Assembly (NCBI GenBank): GCA_017519185.1
Contig: JAFWSX010000023.1
Location: 1 to 64,000, forward strand
Length of the DNA: 64,000 nucleotides
Direction: 5' to 3'
Origin: Bacteroidales bacterium
GTDB taxonomy: Bacteria > Bacteroidota > Bacteroidia > Bacteroidales > UBA932
The notes beneath the pieces were generated by a model. That model ran no database searches, was not told where the DNA came from, and saw only the letters and a list, made by a program, of their open reading frames with translations. Each line of letters opens with the position of its first letter. The first letter of the stretch is position 1. Positions 33,166 through 40,828 of the stretch are shown one piece after another. The position numbers and the translations under genes are program-made.

Positions 33166-33810
33166 CTACTCGTCATCCTCGTCGAAAATATCAGTCAGAG
33201 ACCCGCAGACACCAGCCAGATCCTGCTCCTTCATCTTTGCACAAGCCTTGCTGCGTGCCCTGCTCCATTTGATGCTCATCAATTCCACACCCTCTCCGGT
33301 AGCGTCGAAATTCAGCGCATTGCTGATGTGCAGCTCCCTGGCGACCCCCACCGCATCCTGATTCGCACCGATGTAGGCAAGCGTCCAGCCCTTTGCGCGC
33401 AGACGGTCCACCAGCGCCTTGATGGTCCTGCCCGAATACTCCTCCGATGAATTCTCATAGCCGTCCGTAATGACAGTAGCCAACACACGGTCCCCCTCCG
33501 GAACCAGAGTCTCAAGCTCGTTCAGAGTCTTGCCCATCGCATCGTAAAGAGGCGTGCAGGCGCCCGGTCGGTAATCCTCCTCGGTAAAATCCTTGATACT
33601 GGCGATAGGCACACGGTCACGGCGCGTCTTGACGCCCTTGACGCCCTCCCCCTCGAAAGTCACGATAGTCACAAAATTCTTCTGGTCAGGATGATCCTCC
33701 TGATCCCTGCGGATACCGTTCAGCACCTCGTTCATACTGCTCAGAGTTTCCTTGTAGATGGCCGACATGCTCCCGCTCTCGTCCAGGATAATAACATTGT
33801 AGATATTCAT
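33166..33810 (-). CDS. von Willebrand factor type A domain protein
   Basis: A 214-residue vWA-only protein from the ATG at 33810 (MNIYNVIILDESGSM). The MIDAS metal site is complete: D-E-S-G-S near residue 11, Thr in GACTPLYDAM, and Asp in ITDGYENSS. It has no signal peptide, so it acts in the cytosol, probably as a metal-dependent protein-binding scaffold. The C-terminal KCAKMKEQDLAG tail is helical. Partner is unknown; the convergent 32117 gene is the nearest candidate. Confidence 0.87.
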   Translation of the reverse strand: MNIYNVIILDESGSMSAIYKETLSSMNEVLNGIRRDQEDHPDQKNFVTIVTFEGEGVKGVKTRRDRVPIASIKDFTEEDYRPGACTPLYDAMGKTLNELETLVPEGDRVLATVITDGYENSSEEYSGRTIKALVDRLRAKGWTLAYIGANQDAVGVARELHISNALNFDATGEGVELMSIKWSRARSKACAKMKEQDLAGVCGSLTDIFDEDDE

Positions 33811-33875
33811 AGCAAAAAGAATTAATTGGTTTTCGAGTGCAATATTACCCCCGATCACCCACCCAGACACAAAAC

Positions 33876-33890
33876 CTGCAAGGCTTGCAG
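33876..33890. repeat. 15-base palindrome CTGCAAGGCTTGCAG, copy 2
   Basis: Identical to 31831-31845. It lies in a 300-base gap that otherwise holds a hairpin (CGACAATA/TATTGTCG at 33947-33969) and no gene. Confidence 0.7.
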
Positions 33891-34030
33891 GGGCAATGTT
33901 GTTATCCTGGATTTCTATTTCTGAATTCAGCAATTCTTGTCCGTAACGACAATACCTGTGCTATTGTCGCCAAGGTCTGAATTTTTCTATTTTCAGTGCA
34001 TAGTTTTGAGACCACCGAAGCGATTAGAGC

Positions 34031-34098
34031 TACTGTGGCCCATACAGTAACTTTATTTCTATTCTTCTGTATAAATAATAGAATTTTAGTTATCTTCG
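34031..34098 (+). promoter_or_regulatory. hicAB promoter region
   Basis: TATCTTCG at 34091-34098 is the -7 box, 14 bases before the hicA ATG. An inverted repeat TACTGT/ACAGTA (34031-34049) about 50 bases upstream could be an operator for the HicB DNA-binding end. Both assignments are by position. Confidence 0.45.
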
Positions 34099-34112
34099 CA
34101 TCAAGGTGCCTT

Positions 34113-34304
34113 ATGAAGAAGAAGGTAAAAGAGGTCATTGACCAGTTAGAAGCTGAAGGCTGGCATTACATCAATACGAGAGGCGACCATCACAAATTTT
34201 ACAAGCCAGGCGCAAGAAGGCCTATTATTGTTGCCGGCAAAAGGAATGACGATATAGCTGAAGGTACACTTCAATCTATATTGCGAGAAGCAGGACTAAA
34301 ATAG
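34113..34304 (+). CDS. hicA: HicA-type toxin (mRNA interferase)
   Basis: A 63-residue protein with the dsRNA-binding-like HicA fold: VIDQLEAEGWHYINTRGDHH, where the catalytic His is H26 or H27, then KFYKPGARRPIIVAGKRND. HicA toxins cleave mRNA during translation. I used the ATG at 34113; the longer frame upstream has no start support. It precedes hicB by 8 bases, the usual order. Confidence 0.92.
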   Translation: MKKKVKEVIDQLEAEGWHYINTRGDHHKFYKPGARRPIIVAGKRNDDIAEGTLQSILREAGLK

Positions 34305-34312
34305 ATATCACT

Positions 34313-34720
34313 ATGCATACTCTAAAAGCAGTTATTGAGAGCACTGAGAAAAACTACTCTGCTTACATCGAAAATCTTGACGGGGTTGTCGCCACAGGAA
34401 GAACAATCGCCGAGATCAAGGAGAACCTTATTTCCGCAGTCGCCGATTTCGCAGAATCCTGCAAGGCGCTGAAATGCGAATTGCCGGACGAACTCAAAGA
34501 CAGTGATTATATCATCGAATTCAAGATGGATGTCAAGAGCCTGCTGTGCCTATATGAAGGAATATTCACCAAAGCAGGACTGGAAAGAATCACAGGAATC
34601 AACCAGAAACAACTTTGGCACTACGCCAATGGTATTTCGACTCCACGAAGGGCTCAGGTCATAAAAATCGAGAACGCTCTTCATCGTCTTGGAAGCGAAC
34701 TGTTATCGGTATCACTGTAA
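34313..34720 (+). CDS. hicB: HicB-type antitoxin
   Basis: A 135-residue antitoxin. The N-terminal half is the partial RNase H-like HicB fold (SAYIENLDGVVATGRTIAEI) that covers HicA. The C-terminal half is a helix-turn-helix (GINQKQLWHYANGISTPRRA), so it likely represses its own promoter. The pair looks intact. Confidence 0.92.
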   Translation: MHTLKAVIESTEKNYSAYIENLDGVVATGRTIAEIKENLISAVADFAESCKALKCELPDELKDSDYIIEFKMDVKSLLCLYEGIFTKAGLERITGINQKQLWHYANGISTPRRAQVIKIENALHRLGSELLSVSL

Positions 34721-34735
34721 TCCTTCTGTATTTCC

Positions 34736-34804
34736 CGCCAAAGTGCGTCAGACCAATGTGGCCCAGAGAGCGTACAGGCAAGGTTCGCCTAACGCACTTT
34801 GGCG
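34736..34804. repeat. 69-bp element with 13-base perfect inverted ends
   Basis: CGCCAAAGTGCGT (34736-34748) is exactly inverted at 34792-34804, with a 43-base interior. It starts 15 bases after hicB and touches the type-2 copy 4 region. It could be a terminator-like fold or a small palindromic mobile element. Confidence 0.65.
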
Positions 34805-34821
34805 AACCAAGTCGGCGACAA

Positions 34822-34989
34822 GCCGCCCGAAAAGACTGACTTGCCGGCGACACTACCGCCCTCGGAAGTAAAGAGGGAGGGGCCCGACGTAGACGAGTTC
34901 TGCGAAGCAGGACGAAGTATACGTTGGGAGGGTCGGAGTGAGCGTCAGCGAACGAAGGTCGCCGCAAGTCAGGTCTGTGACACGGCGGC
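34822..34989. repeat. type-2 palindrome-ended repeat, copy 4 (inverted)
   Basis: GCCGCC at 34822, CTGACTTGCCGGCGAC in the left arm and GTCGCCGCAAGTCAGGTCTG in the right arm, ending GGCGGC at 34989. It runs opposite to the other three copies. Confidence 0.85.
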
Positions 34990-35027
34990 CCTGCGCCGGC
35001 AGCCGCAGATTGAATGCAAATAATTGC

Positions 35028-35035
35028 TATCTTCG
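35028..35035 (+). promoter_or_regulatory. -7 box (TATCTTCG) of the 35059 gene
   Basis: TATCTTCG lies 23 bases before the ATG at 35059, in the same TTGCTATCTTCGC context as at 32093. Confidence 0.5.
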
Positions 35036-35058
35036 CCTCCGAATTAGTCAACCCACCT

Positions 35059-35811
35059 ATGAAACGAATACTGTTATTGTTTGCGATCCTGATGTGCAGC
35101 AACGCGCTGTGCGATGCACAGGACCTGATCATCACCAAGAATGGAGACGAAATACAGGCAAAGATCCTGGAAGTCTCTCCGAAGACCGTCACCTACAAGA
35201 GATTCAGCAACCCCGACGGCCCCAACTTCGTCCTCAACACCTCAGACATCATAATGGTGAGATACGAGAACGGAGAAAAAGACATCTTCGACGAAGCCCC
35301 GACAATCAGCTACACAGTCGACGGAATCCACGAGGGAATGCGCTACAAAGAATACAAAGACCTCTACGACACAGCCTTCTACGTCCCCGACCTTTATGAC
35401 CCGTACAGCCCCTTCTGGTCAGGCGTGGCATCGTTCTTCATACCCGGACTCGGACAGTGCATCTGCGGAGAATGGGAACGCGGACTGTTGATCTTCGGAT
35501 CAAGCGTGCTGCTCGAAGCAGCCGTGCTCGGCTCAGTAGAACTGGCAGACATATCCACCTATGACGCCCACATCGTGACAGACCCCGGAACCCTGCTGGC
35601 CATCGCCTCGTCAGTCGGCCTGGCCGTACTGGAAATATGGAACATCTGCGACGCAGTCCATATGGCAAAAGTCAAGAATATGTACGTGCGGGACATCCTC
35701 TCGCAAAGAGCTGGCATCGACCTCAAACTCGAGCCGTTCCTGACATATTCGAAAGTCAACATAGCAGGCTACCAGCCCGCCGCAGGCCTCTCCCTGAAAC
35801 TGACCTTCTAG
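35059..35811 (+). CDS. exported hypothetical protein with membrane-embedded middle
   Basis: A 250-residue protein from the ATG at 35059 with a cleavable signal peptide (LLLFAILMCSNALCDAQ). Residues 23-95 form a beta-rich domain (LIITKNGDEIQAKILEVSPK). A glycine-rich hydrophobic stretch follows (FFIPGLGQCICGEWERGLL), typical of the DUF5683/TM2-like family of Bacteroidetes. Two more hydrophobic segments come after. It may sense or scaffold in the envelope; no enzyme motif is seen. Confidence 0.7.
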   Translation: MKRILLLFAILMCSNALCDAQDLIITKNGDEIQAKILEVSPKTVTYKRFSNPDGPNFVLNTSDIIMVRYENGEKDIFDEAPTISYTVDGIHEGMRYKEYKDLYDTAFYVPDLYDPYSPFWSGVASFFIPGLGQCICGEWERGLLIFGSSVLLEAAVLGSVELADISTYDAHIVTDPGTLLAIASSVGLAVLEIWNICDAVHMAKVKNMYVRDILSQRAGIDLKLEPFLTYSKVNIAGYQPAAGLSLKLTF

Positions 35812-35817
35812 CCATTT

Positions 35818-36468
35818 ATGGAAGACGGGCTGCTGACGACGATACTCGCGGCTGCGATATTTGCAGTGATAATGTATTTCTTCCGGTTGCTGATGAACCG
35901 GATGAAAGGCAAGGTCGGCGAGAAAGTAGTAGCCAGGATGCTGGGCAGGCTGCCCGGGGATAAATACATCGTTCTGGACGACGTCACAGTCCCCACGCCC
36001 CGCGGCAGCAACCAGATCGACCACCTGATAATCTAAGTCTTCGGAATCTTCGTCCTCGAGACCAAGAACTACACCGGATGGATCTACGGCAGCGAGAGCG
36101 CTGAATACTGGACCCAGAACATCTACGGCAACAAGAACAAACTCTACAACCCCACATTCCAGAATGCCGGGCATATACGCGCACTGCGCAGAGTACTGAA
36201 AGACTTTGAGCCCCTGCCCTACATCTCCATAGTAGCATTCTCCGAAAAAGCAGACCTCAAAGTCAACGCGAAGCAAAGCCACGTAATCTACTGGGGACAG
36301 GTAGCCGACATCATCGGCAGTTATGACCGCGAGCGGCTGTCCTGGGAACAAGTCCTCGCAATCCGGGACTGCATCGAGAGCAACCGGCTCGAGCCAGGCC
36401 GCGCAACCAACCGCGAGCACATCCGCAACGTCCGCAAGGTCACTCATTTCACTACTATTATCACTTAA
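35818..36468 (+). pseudogene. NERD-domain (nuclease-related) protein broken by a stop codon
   Basis: One frame of 217 codons carries an N-terminal membrane helix (residues 7-25) and a NERD domain (GKVGEKVVARMLGRLP, then GSNQIDHLII and FGIFVLETKNYTGWI). A TAA at 36034-36036 interrupts it between HLII and VFGIFV, exactly inside the conserved core. No frameshift is needed to resume. It is probably a recent pseudogene, unless the base is a sequencing error. It follows the exported 35059 gene by 6 bases. Confidence 0.8.
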
Positions 36469-36484
36469 AACGGATATAAACGTT

Positions 36485-36509
36485 TAATCATCGATACATT
36501 CGATGATTA
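36485..36509. promoter_or_regulatory. 10-bp-arm palindrome upstream of the DUF4160 gene
   Basis: TAATCATCGA (36485-36494), a 5-base loop and the exact complement (36500-36509). No T-run follows, so an operator is more likely than a terminator. A -7-like TATTTTTG (36558-36565) comes 13 bases before the ATG at 36579. Confidence 0.5.
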
Positions 36510-36578
36510 GATAATAATATTGCGACGAATAGTCTTTATAGTAATGAAATTATTACCTATTTTTGTGGAGGATTATAG

Positions 36579-36818
36579 ATGCCAACTGTACTTGTAGTCG
36601 CAGGTTATATATTCAAGTTTTACTCAAATGACCATGAACCTATTCATATCCATGTTCTCAAAGATGGCCACAAGGCCAAATATTCACTATTTCCAGTCAA
36701 ACTTATAGAAAACCTGGGATTTAAACCTACTGAGATTAAGCTGCACCTGTCAATTATTAAAGACAACCAAGATGCTATAGCAGAAAGCTGGAACCTATAT
36801 TTCAACAAGAGCAAATAA
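36579..36818 (+). CDS. DUF4160-family protein (toxin-antitoxin-like pair)
   Basis: A 79-residue protein with the DUF4160 core FKFYSNDHEPIHIHVLKDGH. This family is commonly found next to DUF2442 proteins in toxin-antitoxin-like pairs, and the next gene starts 1 base after its stop. Activity has not been shown for the family as far as I know. Confidence 0.82.
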   Translation: MPTVLVVAGYIFKFYSNDHEPIHIHVLKDGHKAKYSLFPVKLIENLGFKPTEIKLHLSIIKDNQDAIAESWNLYFNKSK

Positions 36819-36819
36819 T

Positions 36820-37233
36820 ATGATCACCATTAATAAAATATGGCTTACTGCAGACGCAGTATGGATTCAGGCCGAGGATGGCAGACAGGCGTGTGAGTAC
36901 TTTTCAGACTATCCTCGTCTTCGCCACGCCAGCGCAGAACAGCGGCAGAACTTCAAAGCAGATGAATATGGCATCAACTGGCCGGACATTGATGAAGACT
37001 TGAGCTACGAAGGTTTCTTCCAGAAAAAAGAAAGGACAGACCTTTACAGAATCTTCATCTCCCATCCCGAACTCAACGCCTCAGCAATAGCCCGCAGGAT
37101 GGGAATATCCCAAAGCTTGTTTGCACAATACATCAGCGGGATAAAAAAACCATCCAAGGCACGCCTGGCCAAGATATACGCAACGCTTCACAATATCGGA
37201 GAAGAATTGATGTCCATAGGATCCGTAGCATAA
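36820..37233 (+). CDS. DUF2442 protein with C-terminal helix-turn-helix
   Basis: A 137-residue protein. Residues 1-70 are DUF2442-like (QACEYFSDYPRLRHAS... YGINWPDIDEDLS). The C-terminal half is an XRE-like HTH (NASAIARRMGISQSLFAQYI then GIKKPSKARLAKI). It may be the antitoxin and repressor of the pair. Stop-start spacing to the DUF4160 gene is 1 base. Confidence 0.82.
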   Translation: MITINKIWLTADAVWIQAEDGRQACEYFSDYPRLRHASAEQRQNFKADEYGINWPDIDEDLSYEGFFQKKERTDLYRIFISHPELNASAIARRMGISQSLFAQYISGIKKPSKARLAKIYATLHNIGEELMSIGSVA

Positions 37234-37284
37234 ATGGCTATGTCCTCCTACTTTTGAGCCGTAAGATTTTTTATTCATAGTACC

Positions 37285-37473
37285 ATGGCACAATATCCCT
37301 GCGAAAACTGCAAGTTCAGAGCCCACTACGACAAAAGCCCTAAATCAGCCCTCGGCCGCATCTGGCGCTGGCACATCAACTTCTGCCCCGGCTTCAAGGC
37401 CTACTTCACCAACCAGGACGACGAAACCAAAGCCGCCCTCCGGGAGAAGTACAACTTCCAGAAATACAAATAG
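37285..37473 (+). CDS. small conserved hypothetical protein
   Basis: A 62-residue protein with three Cys and three aromatic-His patches (PCENCKFRAHYDKSP, WRWHINFCPGFKAYF), possibly a small metal-binding fold. It has a clear ATG at 37285 and is followed 3 bases later by the DUF1295 gene, suggesting one transcript. Function unknown. Confidence 0.65.
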   Translation: MAQYPCENCKFRAHYDKSPKSALGRIWRWHINFCPGFKAYFTNQDDETKAALREKYNFQKYK

Positions 37474-37476
37474 CAA

Positions 37477-38328
37477 GTGAGAAAAGAATATTCCAAGTCT
37501 GCAAGTCTCGCAATCATCGCCCTCATCTACGGAATAGCCATAGCAGCCGGCGCCCTCGTCTTCGACAGGCTCATCCCCTCTATGCCCGAAATCTGGGCAC
37601 TGTTTGCAGCAGACGTCATTGCCACAGTCATAGTATGGGGCTTCGGCCTTGTATATGAAAACGTATCGGTCTATGACCCGTACTGGAGCGTAGCCCCGCC
37701 GGTGATATTCACCCTGTGGGCCTTCTTCAAAGGCAGCGTCTCCCTCCCGGTCATCCTGCTGCTGATCGCAACATGGTACTGGGGCATCCGCCTCACCGGC
37801 AACTGGACCTGGACCTTCAAGGGAATGGGCCACGAAGACTGGCGCTACACCCGCTACCGCACCACCCAGTCCCCCGCCCTTTTTCAACTGACCAATTTCT
37901 TCGGACTCAATATGATGCCGACCGTGCTTGTATTTGCCTGCATGGTTCCGGGGCTTCGCCTCTACGAAACATCGGCAGCCGCAAATATCCTCACCTGGCT
38001 TGGCTTTGCGATGTGCCTGACGGCAGTGACCATCCAGCTGGTTTCAGACACCCAGAGCCACCGGTTCAGGGAAGCCCATCCCGGTCAGCCCTGCAACGCC
38101 GGCCTGTGGAAGCACGGACGCCATCCCAACTACTTCGGCGAAATCCTGATGTGGTGGGGCGTCTGGACGATGTATGCCTCCATCTATGGCTTCGACCTGC
38201 TGGTTCTCTGCCCAGTGGCGATGACAGCCCTGTTCCTGTTCATCAGCATACCGATGATGGAACGCCGCCAGCTCGCGAACAAGCCCGCATATGCCGAATA
38301 CCGCAAGGAAACAAGAATCCTGATCTAG
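37477..38328 (+). CDS. DUF1295 steroid 5-alpha-reductase-like membrane protein
   Basis: A 283-residue membrane protein starting at GTG. It has about seven helices and the family's C-terminal signature LWKHGRHPNYFGEILMWWG, with WDPYWS-like VYDPYWSVAPP nearby. This family is related to steroid reductases and isoprenylcysteine methyltransferases. Reported roles are few; it may reduce or modify an unsaturated lipid. Confidence 0.82.
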   Translation: MRKEYSKSASLAIIALIYGIAIAAGALVFDRLIPSMPEIWALFAADVIATVIVWGFGLVYENVSVYDPYWSVAPPVIFTLWAFFKGSVSLPVILLLIATWYWGIRLTGNWTWTFKGMGHEDWRYTRYRTTQSPALFQLTNFFGLNMMPTVLVFACMVPGLRLYETSAAANILTWLGFAMCLTAVTIQLVSDTQSHRFREAHPGQPCNAGLWKHGRHPNYFGEILMWWGVWTMYASIYGFDLLVLCPVAMTALFLFISIPMMERRQLANKPAYAEYRKETRILI

Positions 38329-38334
38329 CCTTTT

Positions 38335-39447
38335 TTACCCTATCACCCACTTGCTGCCGGGGATGAACGAGATGAGCTTAGTCGTCACGGCGCAGCAGAT
38401 GTATGTGGCAACCGCGATGAGCGGGATGGCCAGCCACATCGGCACAAGCGGATTGGCAGTGTCGCCGCCAACCACCAGCATCGAGATCGGGATGAGGAAA
38501 AGCATATGCATAAGATACATTCCGTAAGAACGCTTCGATATGTTCGTGACCAGAGAGGGAGCCTCCTTGCGCTCGATGCAGGAGAACACCAGGAACAGGC
38601 CGAAAGTAGAGACAAGCAGGTTCGGCATACAGAACTCCCAGGCCCATTCGATGTCAGGAGTAGGCATCGGCACGCCCGGAGTCCCTTTCTGCCAGAAAGA
38701 CAGGAAAGTAAAGGCAGAGCCCAGCAGGAAGCAGGTCCAGCCCACCGTCAGACGACGCTTGCGGTTCCAACCCAGATGCACGCGGATGTAGTGAGCCATC
38801 ACCAGGTAGCCCAGATAGCCCGAGCAGTACCACAGAGCCGTGAAGCCGTTCCAGAAACACTCGCCCCAGAGCTCGCTGGTGATGAAACGGTGTATCCAGG
38901 GAATGAAAGTCGACAGCGCGAACAGAGCCAGGAAGATGCGTTCGTCCTTGGCGGAAGCCTTCTCCAGCCAGGGAGAAACCACAGGAATGATCAGGTATAT
39001 GCCGATTAGCGGATACATAAACCACAGGTGCCCGCCCGTAGAAGGGAAATTGAACGGCAGCATCTTGAGGTCGTGCAGGCCGTCCTCCCAACTCATCCAT
39101 CCAAACAGCGGAGGCAGGATGCAGTAGAGCACCATAAATATCAGCATCGGCGGCAGGATGCGCAGGAAACGGCGCTTGTAGAAACCGGCCATCGTCTGGC
39201 CAGGCTTCATCGGGACAAGCAGGAAAGCCGACACTATCATAAACAGAGGGACGCAGGTACGGGCGATGAAACCGTCGTAGAAAGCCACCCAGAAGCGGGC
39301 GGCCTCGTTGGGCACGAGAGCCATATCGGTGGCAAGGCCGAAACCTCCCCCGCCGTAGAAGCACTCGCTGGAGTGAACCAGCATCACCAGGAAACACGCG
39401 GCCACACGGATGTAGTCGAGAAACACAATGCGGTTGGAATCGTTCAT
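38335..39447 (-). CDS. acyltransferase-3 family membrane protein
   Basis: A 370-residue membrane acyltransferase from the ATG at 39447 (MNDSNRIVFLDYIRVAAC). The start VFLDYIRVAACFLVMLVH carries the family's early His, and about ten helices follow, with SNISKRSYGMYLMHMLFLIP-like late motif. Such proteins O-acetylate cell-surface sugars or peptidoglycan. It is divergent from the phosphatase gene and stands alone on this strand. Confidence 0.85.
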   Translation of the reverse strand: MNDSNRIVFLDYIRVAACFLVMLVHSSECFYGGGGFGLATDMALVPNEAARFWVAFYDGFIARTCVPLFMIVSAFLLVPMKPGQTMAGFYKRRFLRILPPMLIFMVLYCILPPLFGWMSWEDGLHDLKMLPFNFPSTGGHLWFMYPLIGIYLIIPVVSPWLEKASAKDERIFLALFALSTFIPWIHRFITSELWGECFWNGFTALWYCSGYLGYLVMAHYIRVHLGWNRKRRLTVGWTCFLLGSAFTFLSFWQKGTPGVPMPTPDIEWAWEFCMPNLLVSTFGLFLVFSCIERKEAPSLVTNISKRSYGMYLMHMLFLIPISMLVVGGDTANPLVPMWLAIPLIAVATYICCAVTTKLISFIPGSKWVIG

Positions 39448-39511
39448 GAGAGTGACATTTTCCGCTAAGGTAACAAACAATTGGTTAACTTAGTGGAGCA
39501 ATAATCCCAAT

Positions 39512-40777
39512 ATGAAAAGAATCATCACCACACTGCTGCTGACCGTGCTGGCACTCGGAGCCTGGGCGCAGGGACTGTCCCCGCTCGAGCAGGTCAAGGC
39601 CGACCCCAGGAAAGCCTACGGCAATGACTACCCCTACAAACTGGAGAAGCACGAGCTGACACGCGCGCCCCGCGGCTACAAGGCATTCTACATCAGCCAT
39701 TACGCCCGCCACGGCTCGAGATACTACTGGAACGAGACGCTCTACAAGCAGCTCGACACCCTGATGACACAGGCCCACGACAAGAAGCTGCTGACCGCGG
39801 AGGGAGAAGCCTTCTACAGCAAGTTCATGGCAGCCAAGGACGAGCTGATGACCGGCATCAGCGAGCTCACCCAGCTCGGATGGGAGCAGCACCAGTGGAT
39901 AGCCCGCAATATGTACAACTCCTTCCCCGAAGTGTTCCGCAAGGGCGGCAACGTCTCCGCCATATCGTCGCTCTCAGGACGCTGCGTCATCAGTATGTCG
40001 GCATTCTGCCAGGAGCTCACCCAATGCAATCCCAAGCTCGAGATCCGCGAGCAGTCATCCCGCTTCACGCTCGATGCAGTCGTGCCCAACGACAGCGAGA
40101 ACCCCATAAAGCACGACTATCCCCAGGCCACGCCTAAATATGAAAAGAACAAAGACCGCTTCACAGACAACGACAACCTCAGGGAAAAGATAGTACAGCG
40201 CGTGTTCGTCAGCACAGAAGGGCTCCCCGGCAACCCCAACAGCATTGCCGGCAACCTCATCAACCTCTACACCTCCCTTCCCAACATATACCACGAAGGA
40301 ATGATGGGCGGCATCATCACCGACCAGGAAATAGCAGACCGCTGGGAAGCGTCCAACCTCGGCTCGTACTCCTGGGTGTTCTCCCACAAGTATGAGATGA
40401 TTCCCATAATGCAGGACATCCTCGCCAAGGCACAGGCAGCCATCAACGGCAGCAGCGACCATCTGGCGGACCTGCGCTTCGGCCACGACAGCTGCATCGG
40501 CCCGCTCACGGTGCTGATGGGCATCAACGGCGCCGACCGCGACCCCGAGGACCCCTACGAAGTGAAGAACTGCTACCAGAACTGGCAGACCTGCAAGGCC
40601 TGCAACATCCAGCTCATATTCTATCGCGGCCGCAAGGGAGCCGACGACATCCTCGTCAAATGCCTGCTCAACGGCGCCGAAGCCTCCCTCCCGGTGGCGA
40701 CCGATATGTTCCCCTACTACCGATGGAGCGACGTGCGCGACTTCTACACCGCCCGCTGCAACAGCCTGCACTGGTAA
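39512..40777 (+). CDS. secreted histidine acid phosphatase
   Basis: A 421-residue periplasmic phosphatase with signal peptide (LLLTVLALGAWAQ). The phosphohistidine motif is R66-H67-G68 in YARHGSRYY and the proton donor pair is H325-D326 in RFGHDSCIG. This is the histidine acid phosphatase branch that includes phytases and MINPP-like enzymes, though MINPP usually has HAE. A glucose-1-phosphatase or phytase-like substrate is likely. No close operon partner on the upstream side. Confidence 0.85.
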   Translation: MKRIITTLLLTVLALGAWAQGLSPLEQVKADPRKAYGNDYPYKLEKHELTRAPRGYKAFYISHYARHGSRYYWNETLYKQLDTLMTQAHDKKLLTAEGEAFYSKFMAAKDELMTGISELTQLGWEQHQWIARNMYNSFPEVFRKGGNVSAISSLSGRCVISMSAFCQELTQCNPKLEIREQSSRFTLDAVVPNDSENPIKHDYPQATPKYEKNKDRFTDNDNLREKIVQRVFVSTEGLPGNPNSIAGNLINLYTSLPNIYHEGMMGGIITDQEIADRWEASNLGSYSWVFSHKYEMIPIMQDILAKAQAAINGSSDHLADLRFGHDSCIGPLTVLMGINGADRDPEDPYEVKNCYQNWQTCKACNIQLIFYRGRKGADDILVKCLLNGAEASLPVATDMFPYYRWSDVRDFYTARCNSLHW

Positions 40778-40794
40778 TGCAGGAGATTATTTTG

Positions 40795-40802
40795 TAAATT
40801 TG
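40795..40802 (+). promoter_or_regulatory. -7 box (TAAATTTG) of the SGNH hydrolase gene
   Basis: TAAATTTG matches the TANNTTTG consensus and lies 26 bases before the ATG at 40829. Confidence 0.55.
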
Positions 40803-40828
40803 ATGGATCAAACATAAACGCTAGACAG

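Noticed and set aside
36034..36036. Frameshift as the cause of the broken NERD gene
   Set aside because: The frame continues unchanged after the stop, so a nonsense codon rather than a frameshift explains it.
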